From Bacteroidales bacterium UBA5536 (GTDB taxonomy: Bacteria > Bacteroidota > Bacteroidia > Bacteroidales > F082), in NCBI GenBank assembly GCA_002426795.1, contig DINQ01000001.1, forward strand, positions 1-43,913: a stretch of 43,913 bases of DNA. Reading direction: 5' to 3'. The notes beneath the pieces were generated by a model. The model made no database searches, was not told the DNA's origin, and saw only the letters and a program-made list of their open reading frames with translations. This document shows, one piece after another, positions 16,387 to 23,881 of this stretch (position 1 is its first letter; every line of letters starts with the position of its first letter). The translations under genes were made by a program, and so were the position numbers.

Positions 16387-17370
16387 TTATCGCAGGTTTT
16401 CCCAATACCATTTACAGGCCTCGATCAGTCCGCTTTTCAAATTGAATTTCGGATCATATCCCAGAAATTTTCGCGCTTTTTCAACGGATGCCAAAGAATG
16501 GGGAATATCGCCCTGACGATAGGGTCCATGCAAAATTTCCACCTGCGCAATTTCAGGATCGTAGTTGGATAAAGCCTCTCTGAGCCAAAGAGCAAGTTCG
16601 TTGAGCGTTGTGCGATCGCCAAAAGCCACATTGTAAACCTGATTGGCTGCATCTGGATTTTCTGCCAAAGCAGCCAGTATATTGGCCTGAATAACATTGT
16701 CGATATAGGTAAAATCACGGCTGTACTCGCCACCGCCATTGATAACAGGACTTTCTTTGCGAATAAACTGCATCACCCACTTTGGAATAACAGCAGCATA
16801 GGCACCCTCTGGATCCTGTCGCCGGCCAAACACATTAAAATAACGCAAGCCAATGGTGTCGATGCCATAAGTTCTGGCAAAAACATCGGCATAAAGTTCA
16901 TTTACGTATTTGGTTATGGCGTAAGGCGACAGTGGTTTCCCGATAATGTGCTCAACTTTTGGCATGCTTTCCGAATCGCCATAAGTGCTGGAGCTTGCTG
17001 CATATATAAAGCGTTTTACGCTATTATCGCGGGCGGCTATCAGCATGTTTAAGGTACCATTGATGTTGACGAGTGTACTGGTAGCCGGATCTTTGATTGA
17101 ACGCGGAACCGATCCAAGCGCAGCCTGATGAAAAACATATACAACCCCTTTGCAAGCTTTTTGACAGGTTTCAATATCTCTGATATCTCCCTCCAAAAAT
17201 TCGAAATTCGGGTTTTTAAGAAAAGGCTCAATGTTGTGGCGGTGCCCTGTAGCAAAATTATCCAGCGATCGCACAATAGCACCTTCATTCAGCAAGGCTT
17301 CAGTAAGGTTAGAACCAATAAAACCTGCACCACCTGTTATAAGAACTGGAATATTTTTAAATTTTTTCAT
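16387..17370 (-). CDS. NAD-dependent UDP-hexose 4-epimerase, WbpP/TviC-like
   Basis: The 327-residue protein is an extended short-chain dehydrogenase/reductase with the NAD-binding GGAGFIG (13-19), a Ser cluster SSSTYGD at 126-131 and the catalytic Y150-x3-K154 (SPYAITKY). The opening, the AALGSVPRSIKDP segment and LRYFNVFGRRQDPEGAYAAVIPKW point to the group that epimerises UDP-GlcNAc and UDP-GalNAc or the matching uronic acids (WbpP type). It would supply a sugar nucleotide for a surface polysaccharide. It is last in the export operon, 42 nt after upxY, and its UDP-sugar could also be connected with the salvage cassette elsewhere in the window. The precise substrate is not certain. Confidence 0.8.
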   Translation of the reverse strand: MKKFKNIPVLITGGAGFIGSNLTEALLNEGAIVRSLDNFATGHRHNIEPFLKNPNFEFLEGDIRDIETCQKACKGVVYVFHQAALGSVPRSIKDPATSTLVNINGTLNMLIAARDNSVKRFIYAASSSTYGDSESMPKVEHIIGKPLSPYAITKYVNELYADVFARTYGIDTIGLRYFNVFGRRQDPEGAYAAVIPKWVMQFIRKESPVINGGGEYSRDFTYIDNVIQANILAALAENPDAANQVYNVAFGDRTTLNELALWLREALSNYDPEIAQVEILHGPYRQGDIPHSLASVEKARKFLGYDPKFNLKSGLIEACKWYWENLR

Positions 17371-17412
17371 CTGCTTTCGCTTTAAAACAACTTCCTTTTA
17401 TGTTGGTTGCTA

Positions 17413-17931
17413 TTAAACTTCATTAATCGGGTCCACTTTAGACCTGGGAATGTTAATTGAAATCAATTGCCCAACTGCTTCAACCATGATAATCAACCGG
17501 AATTTATTCCTGTATTTCACCATTCGGCCGATCAGACCAGCCATTTGTCCGTGACGAATCCTCACAAGCTGTCCTTCCTGAATTTCTGATAGTTCTTCCT
17601 GATTGAGGCGGTCATTTTCTCCCAAATAGCTTCGGATAGCCTCAATCTGCTGGTCTGGTATCACAACGGCTTTGCCGCTAAATGAGACGTACTTCAGCAC
17701 ATTTGGCACATTTCGAACAGAGAAAAAATCCGAAGTCCCTACATGAACAAAAACATACGATCTAAAAAGTGGTTCCTGAATTTTTCGGTTTCTGTCGCTC
17801 CATTTTCGAATCCGCTCTATCAATGGCAGGTAGGATTCAACTCCAAGAATTTCCAGTTCGGCCAATACTTTTTTCTCAGCTTTGGATCTGACGTAAAGGG
17901 CGTACCACTTTTTTTCAGCTGACTCAATCAT
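17413..17931 (-). CDS. UpxY/NusG-like transcription antiterminator
   Basis: The 172-residue protein has the NusG N-terminal domain opening KKWYALYVRSKAEKKVLAEL, the segment PLFRSYVFVHV typical of NusG relatives, and a C-terminal KOW motif around EGQLVRIRHGQMAGLIGRM. In Bacteroides, UpxY proteins bind RNA polymerase at the leader of a capsule operon and prevent early termination. Here the gene is third in the operon, after wza and wzc, instead of first. It starts 27 nt after wzc. It is likely a specialised antiterminator for this polysaccharide region, not the housekeeping NusG, since it is not linked to secE or ribosomal protein genes. Confidence 0.85.
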   Translation of the reverse strand: MIESAEKKWYALYVRSKAEKKVLAELEILGVESYLPLIERIRKWSDRNRKIQEPLFRSYVFVHVGTSDFFSVRNVPNVLKYVSFSGKAVVIPDQQIEAIRSYLGENDRLNQEELSEIQEGQLVRIRHGQMAGLIGRMVKYRNKFRLIIMVEAVGQLISINIPRSKVDPINEV

Positions 17932-17958
17932 TCACCTGGAAATCAGTTGTGCAAACCA

Positions 17959-20415
17959 CTAAATTTTGTTTAACAACCGCTTAAAGAAGCCCTGTTTCTT
18001 TTCTTTTCCTTCGTCAGAATAATAGCCATAGCCGTAACCATAACCGTAGCCATAACCATAACCGTAGCCATAACCATAACCGTAGCCATAACCGTAACCA
18101 CCACCAGCTCTGATATCGTTAATGAGGATATTCATTGGAATATTTCGGTCTTCAATGTCTTTGATGATCGATTCAAAAATCTTTTTGTGCGTATAATTCT
18201 GGCGTACAATAAAGAGATTGGCGTCAGTATGCTTCATCAGCAAGAACGCATCAGTTACAAGTCCCACAGGAGGTGTGTCAATTACAATATAATCGTACCG
18301 CTCGCGCAGTTCTTTGAACAAGACAGAACATTTTTCGGAAGCTATCAACTCGGCCGGATTAGGTGGAACCGGGCCTGCCATGATCAAATCAAACTGATCA
18401 ACTTTACCCGAAGGCTGGATAATTTCGTCAAGTGTATGTTTGCCAATTAAATATGTACTTAATCCGGCTGTATTCGAGAGGCCAAAATCCTGATAGATTT
18501 TTGGTTTACGCAAATCAAATCCAAGCAACACCGTTTTCTTGCCATACATGGCATAAATGCTGGCCAGGTTAATTGAGATGAATGTTTTTCCCGCACTAAC
18601 CATGTCGGCAGTTACAAGGATCACACTCTTTTCTTTCCCCTGTACCAGGTATTCAATATTTGTACGGACTGACCTGAATGACTCTGAAACAGAACTCTTG
18701 GGTGAAGTTGCAACAACAAGCTGTGTGTCTTTACTGTTGTGTAAAACCTGTCCTACAATCGGAAGTTTGGTGGCTTTTTCAACGTCTTTTCGGTCAACAA
18801 CTTTATCATTCAGATAATCACGACCCAGGATATATCCTACTGGAATAAACAGCCCAATCAGAAGCGCGATCATATAGTTGAGCGATTTCTTTGGGAATAC
18901 CTGTGTGCTCAGCAATGGATTTGCTGTGTCAATAATTTCATTATCAGGAAGATTGCTCGCTTTGGTAATTTGTGCTTCAGCGCGCTTTTGCATCAGGAAA
19001 GTATAGATGTTATCATTGAGCTGAAACTTACGCTGATAGCCCAATAACAAACGTTGCGTGAGGGGCAGACGGTTGAGTTGCTGCTCAAGCTCGGAAATCC
19101 GTCGGTTCAAATCATTGATCCCGATATCCGAGTTTTCAATGATGTTGTTGATGTTTTCGAGCAGCGTTCTTTTGGTGGTTACAATTTGCGACTCTATACT
19201 AACCACCAATGGATGTTTTTCAGTTGAAGTCAATAATTGCTCAGACTTCTGACTGGATAGGTTAACCAATTCCATTACCAGGCGGTTAAGCAAGGGATCT
19301 TCGATGCCCATCGCACTGGGAGCAACCAATTTGTCAAGACTATTCAGGTTAACCTTGATATAGTTTTGGAGACTCTTGTAATACTTGTTTTTGATCATCA
19401 GTTCAGCCTTTTGCTTTTCAAGCTCCTTGAGGTAATCAAAAACTTGCTCTGATTGGAAATCAAGATTCATGAATTCGTTTTTCGACTGGAAGTTTTGCAA
19501 TGCAATTTCGGCCCGTGACAAAGAATCTTGAATATCAATGAGCTGTCGATCAATGAATTCGATGGTATTTTCGGCAATCTGGTTTTTAATTTCAAGACCA
19601 CGATTCAGATAGACTTCTGTCAGCTTATTCAAAAAGTTGGCTGATTTTTCTTTGATGTTTCCTCTCAGAGAAATTTCAATGATAGAAGCCTCGCGGTTAA
19701 TCGGCTCAATTTTAAAACCACGTAACGTCCTTATAAGGCTTTGATAGTTATTCAAAACAAAACTAAGGTTGGCTTTTTTGTGAACCTCAGGGTTATAATG
19801 ATCGTTCAGGATAATCCGAAAGCGATTCAATCCATTGTCAATCCATTCGCCAAATTTGTATTCGCCCGTGAGGTTAACCTTTTCTTTTGCCCCTGGAATC
19901 GGTTTGCCAAGCTTGTATTCATATTGACTGATATTTTCGCCCTCAGCTGAAAGTTTGAAAGTATTATTCTCTTCAATATTGATGCTGTAGGGTAAGCTAA
20001 CGGCCTGTGGTTGAGTGTAATCAACCTCAACTTCGAAAGGTGCATTTTGATATAATTCTTTCGAGATAAAGCCATCTTCCATAAAATAAGACACTTCAAG
20101 GTCGAGGGCCTTTACAGCGCGATCACTGAGAGAATATGACATTAAAACACCTATTTCGTTTTGGAGGTTCTGTTGGTTATTTCCCAAACCCAGGCCACCT
20201 AGCAGGGCAGATGGATCCATTTTCGATTTATTGTCCTTGACTAAAACCGAGGTCTTCACTTCATAAATAGGCTTTGTATATTTATTGAACAGAAAAGCGA
20301 CCAATAAAGCGATGAAAAGAGAGATAGCGAAAAGGTACCAGAATCGCGTGAACTTAAAAAATAACGCTTTCAGGTCAATGGTTTCTTCCTGTTGGTAAGG
20401 TTGCAGATTTTCCAC
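17959..20415 (-). CDS. Wzc-like polysaccharide co-polymerase/BY-kinase with poly-(Gly-Tyr) tail
   Basis: The 818-residue protein has an N-terminal Wzz domain with a first membrane segment (about 30-50), a long periplasmic region with coiled coils, a second membrane segment near 515-535 (YMIALLIGLFIPVGYILG), and a cytosolic tyrosine-kinase-type ATPase. The Walker A is unusual: ADMVSAGKT with Lys610, where relatives have a GEGKT-type loop. Walker A' (VLLGFDLRKP) and Walker B (YDYIVIDTPP) are normal. The C-terminus contains 13 Gly-Tyr dipeptides and a final Tyr-Ser-Asp before a basic end. BY-kinases autophosphorylate a Tyr cluster at this place to cycle between oligomers during polysaccharide export. 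It lies 14 nt after wza and is presumably its partner. Confidence 0.88.
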   Translation of the reverse strand: MENLQPYQQEETIDLKALFFKFTRFWYLFAISLFIALLVAFLFNKYTKPIYEVKTSVLVKDNKSKMDPSALLGGLGLGNNQQNLQNEIGVLMSYSLSDRAVKALDLEVSYFMEDGFISKELYQNAPFEVEVDYTQPQAVSLPYSINIEENNTFKLSAEGENISQYEYKLGKPIPGAKEKVNLTGEYKFGEWIDNGLNRFRIILNDHYNPEVHKKANLSFVLNNYQSLIRTLRGFKIEPINREASIIEISLRGNIKEKSANFLNKLTEVYLNRGLEIKNQIAENTIEFIDRQLIDIQDSLSRAEIALQNFQSKNEFMNLDFQSEQVFDYLKELEKQKAELMIKNKYYKSLQNYIKVNLNSLDKLVAPSAMGIEDPLLNRLVMELVNLSSQKSEQLLTSTEKHPLVVSIESQIVTTKRTLLENINNIIENSDIGINDLNRRISELEQQLNRLPLTQRLLLGYQRKFQLNDNIYTFLMQKRAEAQITKASNLPDNEIIDTANPLLSTQVFPKKSLNYMIALLIGLFIPVGYILGRDYLNDKVVDRKDVEKATKLPIVGQVLHNSKDTQLVVATSPKSSVSESFRSVRTNIEYLVQGKEKSVILVTADMVSAGKTFISINLASIYAMYGKKTVLLGFDLRKPKIYQDFGLSNTAGLSTYLIGKHTLDEIIQPSGKVDQFDLIMAGPVPPNPAELIASEKCSVLFKELRERYDYIVIDTPPVGLVTDAFLLMKHTDANLFIVRQNYTHKKIFESIIKDIEDRNIPMNILINDIRAGGGYGYGYGYGYGYGYGYGYGYGYGYGYYSDEGKEKKQGFFKRLLNKI
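18022..18099 (-). repeat. Tandem repeat encoding 13 Gly-Tyr units in the Wzc tail
   Basis: The 78-bp tract is built from hexamers coding Tyr-Gly. Within it, an 18-bp super-unit (accata accgta gccata on the plus strand) appears three times in tandem. Changes in copy number would stay in frame and alter only the length of the Tyr tail. Confidence 0.9.
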
Positions 20416-20429
20416 GGTTGGTTACTGTT

Positions 20430-21218
20430 TTATTTGAAAAAGTTGATCAGAAGAAGTGCTGTAGAAATAGAAGAGAAAATAAGGGTGTATGGGAAGGTAG
20501 CAAAACCAAATTGTTTCAGCTTTAAAGGCTCTACGTATATAATATCATTTGGTTTGAGGTAATAATAGTCTGAACCCAAAATGTCAGCATTTTCTAGATT
20601 AACCATGATTACCTTAGACCCATCTTTGGTTTGGCGCACAATTTTAACGTCGCTGCGTTTGGCAAAATCACTTAAGTCACCTGCCATTGAGATGGCTTCA
20701 AAAATATTGATTTCTGATTTATAGACCTTATATTGCCCGGGACGTCTCACCTCACCAAGCACAGTTAGGTTAAAGTTCACCAGTTTAACGATGAGTACAG
20801 TTTCTTTCAGGTAATCATCCAAAACTTGCTGGATGCGCTCTTTTACCTGCTCTACATTCAGGTTCTGTACGTAAATCTGACCAGCCAAAGGAAACTCGAT
20901 GGTACCTTGATCACTTACTGTATAACTATTCAAATAAATTGAGGCATCACTGGTATATTGGGTATTATTTCCTGTCCCACTTACGTTGAACATATTCGAA
21001 GTTTTCTCATCAAGGCTTACAACTTTGATGTATAGATTATCGCCTGGCTGCAGCTTATAGCTGATCAGGCGTTCGTTTACGAAATGCTTGGCTGTATCAG
21101 CTTCGGAGGAAGCCTGCAAATACAGCATTTTACGCTGTGGCACACAAGATGCCAGCATCAATGCAGCTAAAACGACAAAAAATGCTGCGCGGGAAAAGAG
21201 AATGGATGTTTTCTTCAT
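20430..21218 (-). CDS. Wza-like polysaccharide export lipoprotein
   Basis: The 262-residue protein is an outer-membrane polysaccharide export protein of the Wza family. A lipoprotein signal ends in LASC (Cys25). It is followed by the export domain, starting at YKLQPGDNLYIKV, and an SLBB-type segment from about residue 150 (NLTVLGEVRRPGQYKVYKSEINIFEAISMAGDL shortened here to its ends). A short hydrophobic C-terminal helix (TLIFSSISTALLLINFF) could span the outer membrane as in Wza. It is smaller than E. coli Wza (one SLBB domain fewer), as is common in Bacteroidota. It is the first gene of the operon and lies 14 nt ahead of wzc. Confidence 0.88.
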   Translation of the reverse strand: MKKTSILFSRAAFFVVLAALMLASCVPQRKMLYLQASSEADTAKHFVNERLISYKLQPGDNLYIKVVSLDEKTSNMFNVSGTGNNTQYTSDASIYLNSYTVSDQGTIEFPLAGQIYVQNLNVEQVKERIQQVLDDYLKETVLIVKLVNFNLTVLGEVRRPGQYKVYKSEINIFEAISMAGDLSDFAKRSDVKIVRQTKDGSKVIMVNLENADILGSDYYYLKPNDIIYVEPLKLKQFGFATFPYTLIFSSISTALLLINFFK

Positions 21219-21331
21219 GCTTTTTCTGTTTCAGGAAAATGACAAAGCAAGACTGTTTACTTGGATAATATTCTCCAATAAACACCCGATGCCTGCTAAG
21301 TTCTAATAGTCAATGTTGATTGTTTGGTTGT

Positions 21332-21363
21332 CAAATATAACACGGAAGTCTGAAAGCCGCAAA
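21332..21363 (-). promoter_or_regulatory. Promoter of the wza-wzc-upxY-epimerase operon
   Basis: On the minus strand TTTG (21360-21363) and TATATTTG (21332-21339) are 20 nt apart, a full match. An overlapping second -7 box, TACTTTTG (21360-21367), could provide an alternative start. The resulting leader of roughly 110-140 nt could be where an UpxY-type factor acts, but I see no clear terminator hairpin in it. Confidence 0.6.
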
Positions 21364-21445
21364 AGTAGTGCATTTTTTCTTTCGAAAAAATAATTTTTTG
21401 TTAAGAAGTCAGTCAATCAGCAAATTATCAATAACTTCTTTTCAA

Positions 21446-21955
21446 CTAGTCTACAGATTTTTTTACGACCAGACCAATGGATTCAACTTCCTGCAGGTTG
21501 AACTTACTCATTTTGTTCTCAATTCTCACTTTATACTTCCCTTCCTGCTGAAACTGCATGCCAGCATTAATGGGCACCTCGAGTCGGATGCCATTTTGGT
21601 CTTCTTCTCCAATCCATTGCAGATTTGTATCTTTTAGTTTAAAGGTATAATCGCGCGAACGCATTCCTCCCGAAGGGAAATAAATCGTAATATTAACATC
21701 AAGATAGTCAGTAAAATACCGGTCTGTATGCACAATCTCGAGCAAAAGATCGTAACGTGGGGCTGCATCACTGATTTCGAGATCCATTTCCAGAATATCA
21801 AACCGGTTCCAGATTTGATTGTCAAAAACTTTCCGTTGCTCAAAAACGGGCTTCTGCTGGCATGAGGATGTAATGAAGACCAGAAGCGCCGCAACTGCTA
21901 TACCACTGAAAAAACGTCCTGAAATTTTGAATCCGAAAATTGTTTGAAATGACAT
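21446..21955 (-). CDS. gldH: GldH-like lipoprotein
   Basis: The 169-residue protein has a lipoprotein signal ending TSSC (Cys32) and then a pattern resembling GldH: VFEQRKVFDNQIWNRFD, strand-rich YDLLLEIVHTDRYFTDYLDV, and a final GKYKVRIEN...EVESIGLVV. GldH was defined as a gliding-motility lipoprotein in Flavobacterium but is common in non-gliding Bacteroidota, where its role is not known. The gene is monocistronic, with a divergent promoter toward the galactanase and a promoter for the export operon behind it. The assignment rests on remembered family pattern and is moderate; otherwise it is a small surface or periplasmic lipoprotein. Confidence 0.6.
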   Translation of the reverse strand: MSFQTIFGFKISGRFFSGIAVAALLVFITSSCQQKPVFEQRKVFDNQIWNRFDILEMDLEISDAAPRYDLLLEIVHTDRYFTDYLDVNITIYFPSGGMRSRDYTFKLKDTNLQWIGEEDQNGIRLEVPINAGMQFQQEGKYKVRIENKMSKFNLQEVESIGLVVKKSVD

Positions 21956-21984
21956 TGTTTATTTTCATTACTTGGTGTGCGATG

Positions 21985-21992
21985 CAAAAATA
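21985..21992 (-). promoter_or_regulatory. Putative -7 box (TATTTTTG) for the GldH-like gene
   Basis: On the minus strand TATTTTTG lies 29 nt before the start codon. The -33 element is weak. Confidence 0.45.
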
Positions 21993-22064
21993 AGTTGTTT
22001 TTCGAAAAGCAGGCTTTGTTGGTTTGCCAGAGCAGCCATTAAATAAAACAGTAGATTTGTTGCT

Positions 22065-23171
22065 ATGAAAATCTGGCCCAAAAAACTTTCGTTTTACTCT
22101 TTGCAATATGTTGTGCTGCTTGTCGTAATTGCATCATTCATGCTGAATTCGTGTAAAAAAACTACCAAACCAGTTGTTGAGATTCCTGCTGATACCATGT
22201 TTCGGGGTGTTGATATTTCAGAATGGCCCCAAATAGCAACAGCCGGAATTGCCTTTTACAACAGCAACGGCGTGGTTCAAAACATGTTAGACATCTTAAA
22301 AAATAGTGGGGTAAATACGGTTCGGCTGCGTTTGTGGCATGCACCAGACAATCCATACGATACCGAAAATATGGTCGCTTTTGCTGCACAGTTGCGCAAT
22401 ATGGGTTTTAAAATTTGGCTTTCGGTTCATTATTCCGACACATGGGCCGATCCGGGAAACCAGCAAAAACCTGCTGCCTGGAGCCAGATGAACTTTGAAG
22501 ATCTTCGTTACTCACTCTTCCAATATACTTCTGATATTGCCTTGCGCATTCAACCAGATATTATGCAGATTGGGAACGAGATCAACAATGGCCTGCTAAT
22601 GCCCGATGGCAACCGATATACCAACAAAGATCAATTTGTTGAGCTGCTCCAAACAGCCTCTTCAGCAATCAGGCAAAGCAGTTCAGACACAAAAATTATG
22701 GTTCATTATGCAGGAATTTCAGGTGCTGAAGATTTTTTTTCTGATGTAAATACTGTTGATTATGACCAGATTGGCTTGTCATATTATCCCCTTTGGCACG
22801 GAAAAGATATCGGGCTGCTGCGCCAGACCATGCAAACACTTGAAAGTCGTTTTTCAAAAGAAATATTGTTGGCCGAAATCGCTTATCCTTTCACACTTGA
22901 CTGGAACGACTATACCAATAACATCGTCGGTACCGAACAACAACTGATTTTACCCGCTTATCCGGCCAGTCCTGCAGGGCAAAAGGATTTTGTGGGAAAA
23001 ATGCGTGAAACAGTCAAGTCTGTTCAAAACGGGATGGGTTTTTGCTATTGGGGAGCCGCACTTGTTGCATGGAAAGGCCCTACTTCCACTGATGGTTCTC
23101 CATGGGAAAACCAGGCAATTTTCGATTTTTCGAACAAAGCCTTGCCTGTTTTAGAGAATTTTAATCCTTAG
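22065..23171 (+). CDS. Glycoside hydrolase family 53 lipoprotein (endo-beta-1,4-galactanase)
   Basis: The 368-residue protein has a lipoprotein signal with Cys30 (MLNSCKK), then a GH53 TIM barrel starting FRGVDISEWPQI. Family signatures include NTVRLRLWHAPDNPYD, WLSVHYSDTWADPGNQQKP, the acid/base Glu172 in MQIGNEINNG, and the nucleophile Glu271 in LLAEIAYPFT. GH53 enzymes cut beta-1,4-galactan side chains of pectin. As a lipoprotein it is likely displayed on the outer membrane. No SusC/SusD pair or other glycosidase for galactan is adjacent, so it is an orphan, not part of a visible polysaccharide utilisation locus. A -7-like TAGATTTG at 22052-22059 lies only 5 nt before the ATG. Confidence 0.88.
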   Translation: MKIWPKKLSFYSLQYVVLLVVIASFMLNSCKKTTKPVVEIPADTMFRGVDISEWPQIATAGIAFYNSNGVVQNMLDILKNSGVNTVRLRLWHAPDNPYDTENMVAFAAQLRNMGFKIWLSVHYSDTWADPGNQQKPAAWSQMNFEDLRYSLFQYTSDIALRIQPDIMQIGNEINNGLLMPDGNRYTNKDQFVELLQTASSAIRQSSSDTKIMVHYAGISGAEDFFSDVNTVDYDQIGLSYYPLWHGKDIGLLRQTMQTLESRFSKEILLAEIAYPFTLDWNDYTNNIVGTEQQLILPAYPASPAGQKDFVGKMRETVKSVQNGMGFCYWGAALVAWKGPTSTDGSPWENQAIFDFSNKALPVLENFNP

Positions 23172-23174
23172 GTT

Positions 23175-23795
23175 TTACTTTCGTCCAAAATCTGCTGGAA
23201 TTTCGCCCCATTCTGTGGTTTCCCATTTAAGAATTGGAACGTGTATCTTGTTGTTTTTAAGCCAGTTTTCGGCTCGTGAAATAACCTCAAAAAGCGAAGC
23301 GGTTTGGGCCGTGCGATCCAGTTTGGTTTTAGCTTTTCCGGCTTTTACCCAGGCAATGGCATTGCGCGAATCGCTGTAAACAGGGTAATTGGTTTTGTTG
23401 TTTTGCTGCCATGCAAGACAATGCACAATGGCCAAAAACTCACCAATATTGTTGGTTCCCTGCTCATAGACTTTGCTTCTGAAAATCTCTGTTCCAGTCA
23501 GTGTGAAAACTCCACGGTATTCCATTTTTCCAGGATTACCAGAACAGGCAGCGTCCACTGCAATACTTTGCTCAATCGGTCGGGTTCCGCTTTTGGTCGA
23601 AATTTTATCAATTCCAGTGGCGTTTTTAAATTGTTCATATCCCATCTCAAGGGCTCTTTCTGCCTTCATACGGTCTGGAAAACCCTTGTAACGCGCACCC
23701 TGCACTCCTTCAACCTGTTTTTTACACGCGTCCCAGCTACTGTAAACCCCTGGTTTCAGGCCATACCACACGACATAAAATTTGTTTTTTGCCAT
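23175..23795 (-). CDS. rnhA: Ribonuclease H1 with N-terminal RNA/DNA-hybrid-binding domain
   Basis: The 206-residue protein degrades RNA in RNA-DNA hybrids. Residues 4-50 form the hybrid-binding (viroplasmin-like) domain, KFYVVWYGLKPGVYSSWDACKKQVEG and AxYKGFPD-type end, shortened here to its landmarks KFYVVWYG and YKGF. The RNase H domain follows with Asp81 (AVDAACSGNPG), Glu119 (NNIGEFLAIVH), Asp142 (YSDSRNAIAWV) and a C-terminal Asp203 (WGEIPADFGRK) as the four metal ligands. The start at MAKNKFYVVW is typical of the family. It converges on the galactanase with 3 nt between stops. Confidence 0.92.
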   Translation of the reverse strand: MAKNKFYVVWYGLKPGVYSSWDACKKQVEGVQGARYKGFPDRMKAERALEMGYEQFKNATGIDKISTKSGTRPIEQSIAVDAACSGNPGKMEYRGVFTLTGTEIFRSKVYEQGTNNIGEFLAIVHCLAWQQNNKTNYPVYSDSRNAIAWVKAGKAKTKLDRTAQTASLFEVISRAENWLKNNKIHVPILKWETTEWGEIPADFGRK

Positions 23796-23799
23796 GCCG

Positions 23800-23832
23800 C
23801 AAAAATACAGTTTTGTCGGGCTGTTAAAGCAA
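23800..23832 (-). promoter_or_regulatory. Putative rnhA promoter: TTG, 22 nt, TATTTTTG
   Basis: On the minus strand TATTTTTG (23800-23807) and TTG (23830-23832) are 22 nt apart. The -7 box ends 4 nt before the start codon, so transcription would begin at or very near the ATG, suggesting a leaderless mRNA. Confidence 0.45.
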
Positions 23833-23856
23833 CAAGGTACATTTTACCAACAATGG

Positions 23857-23864
23857 TATCTTTG
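23857..23864 (+). promoter_or_regulatory. Putative -7 box (TATCTTTG) for the DUF819 gene
   Basis: TATCTTTG is the most typical form of the Bacteroidota -7 box and lies 17 nt before the start codon. The -33 element is not clear. Confidence 0.5.
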
Positions 23865-23881
23865 CGGTTTTATTTTGTGCC

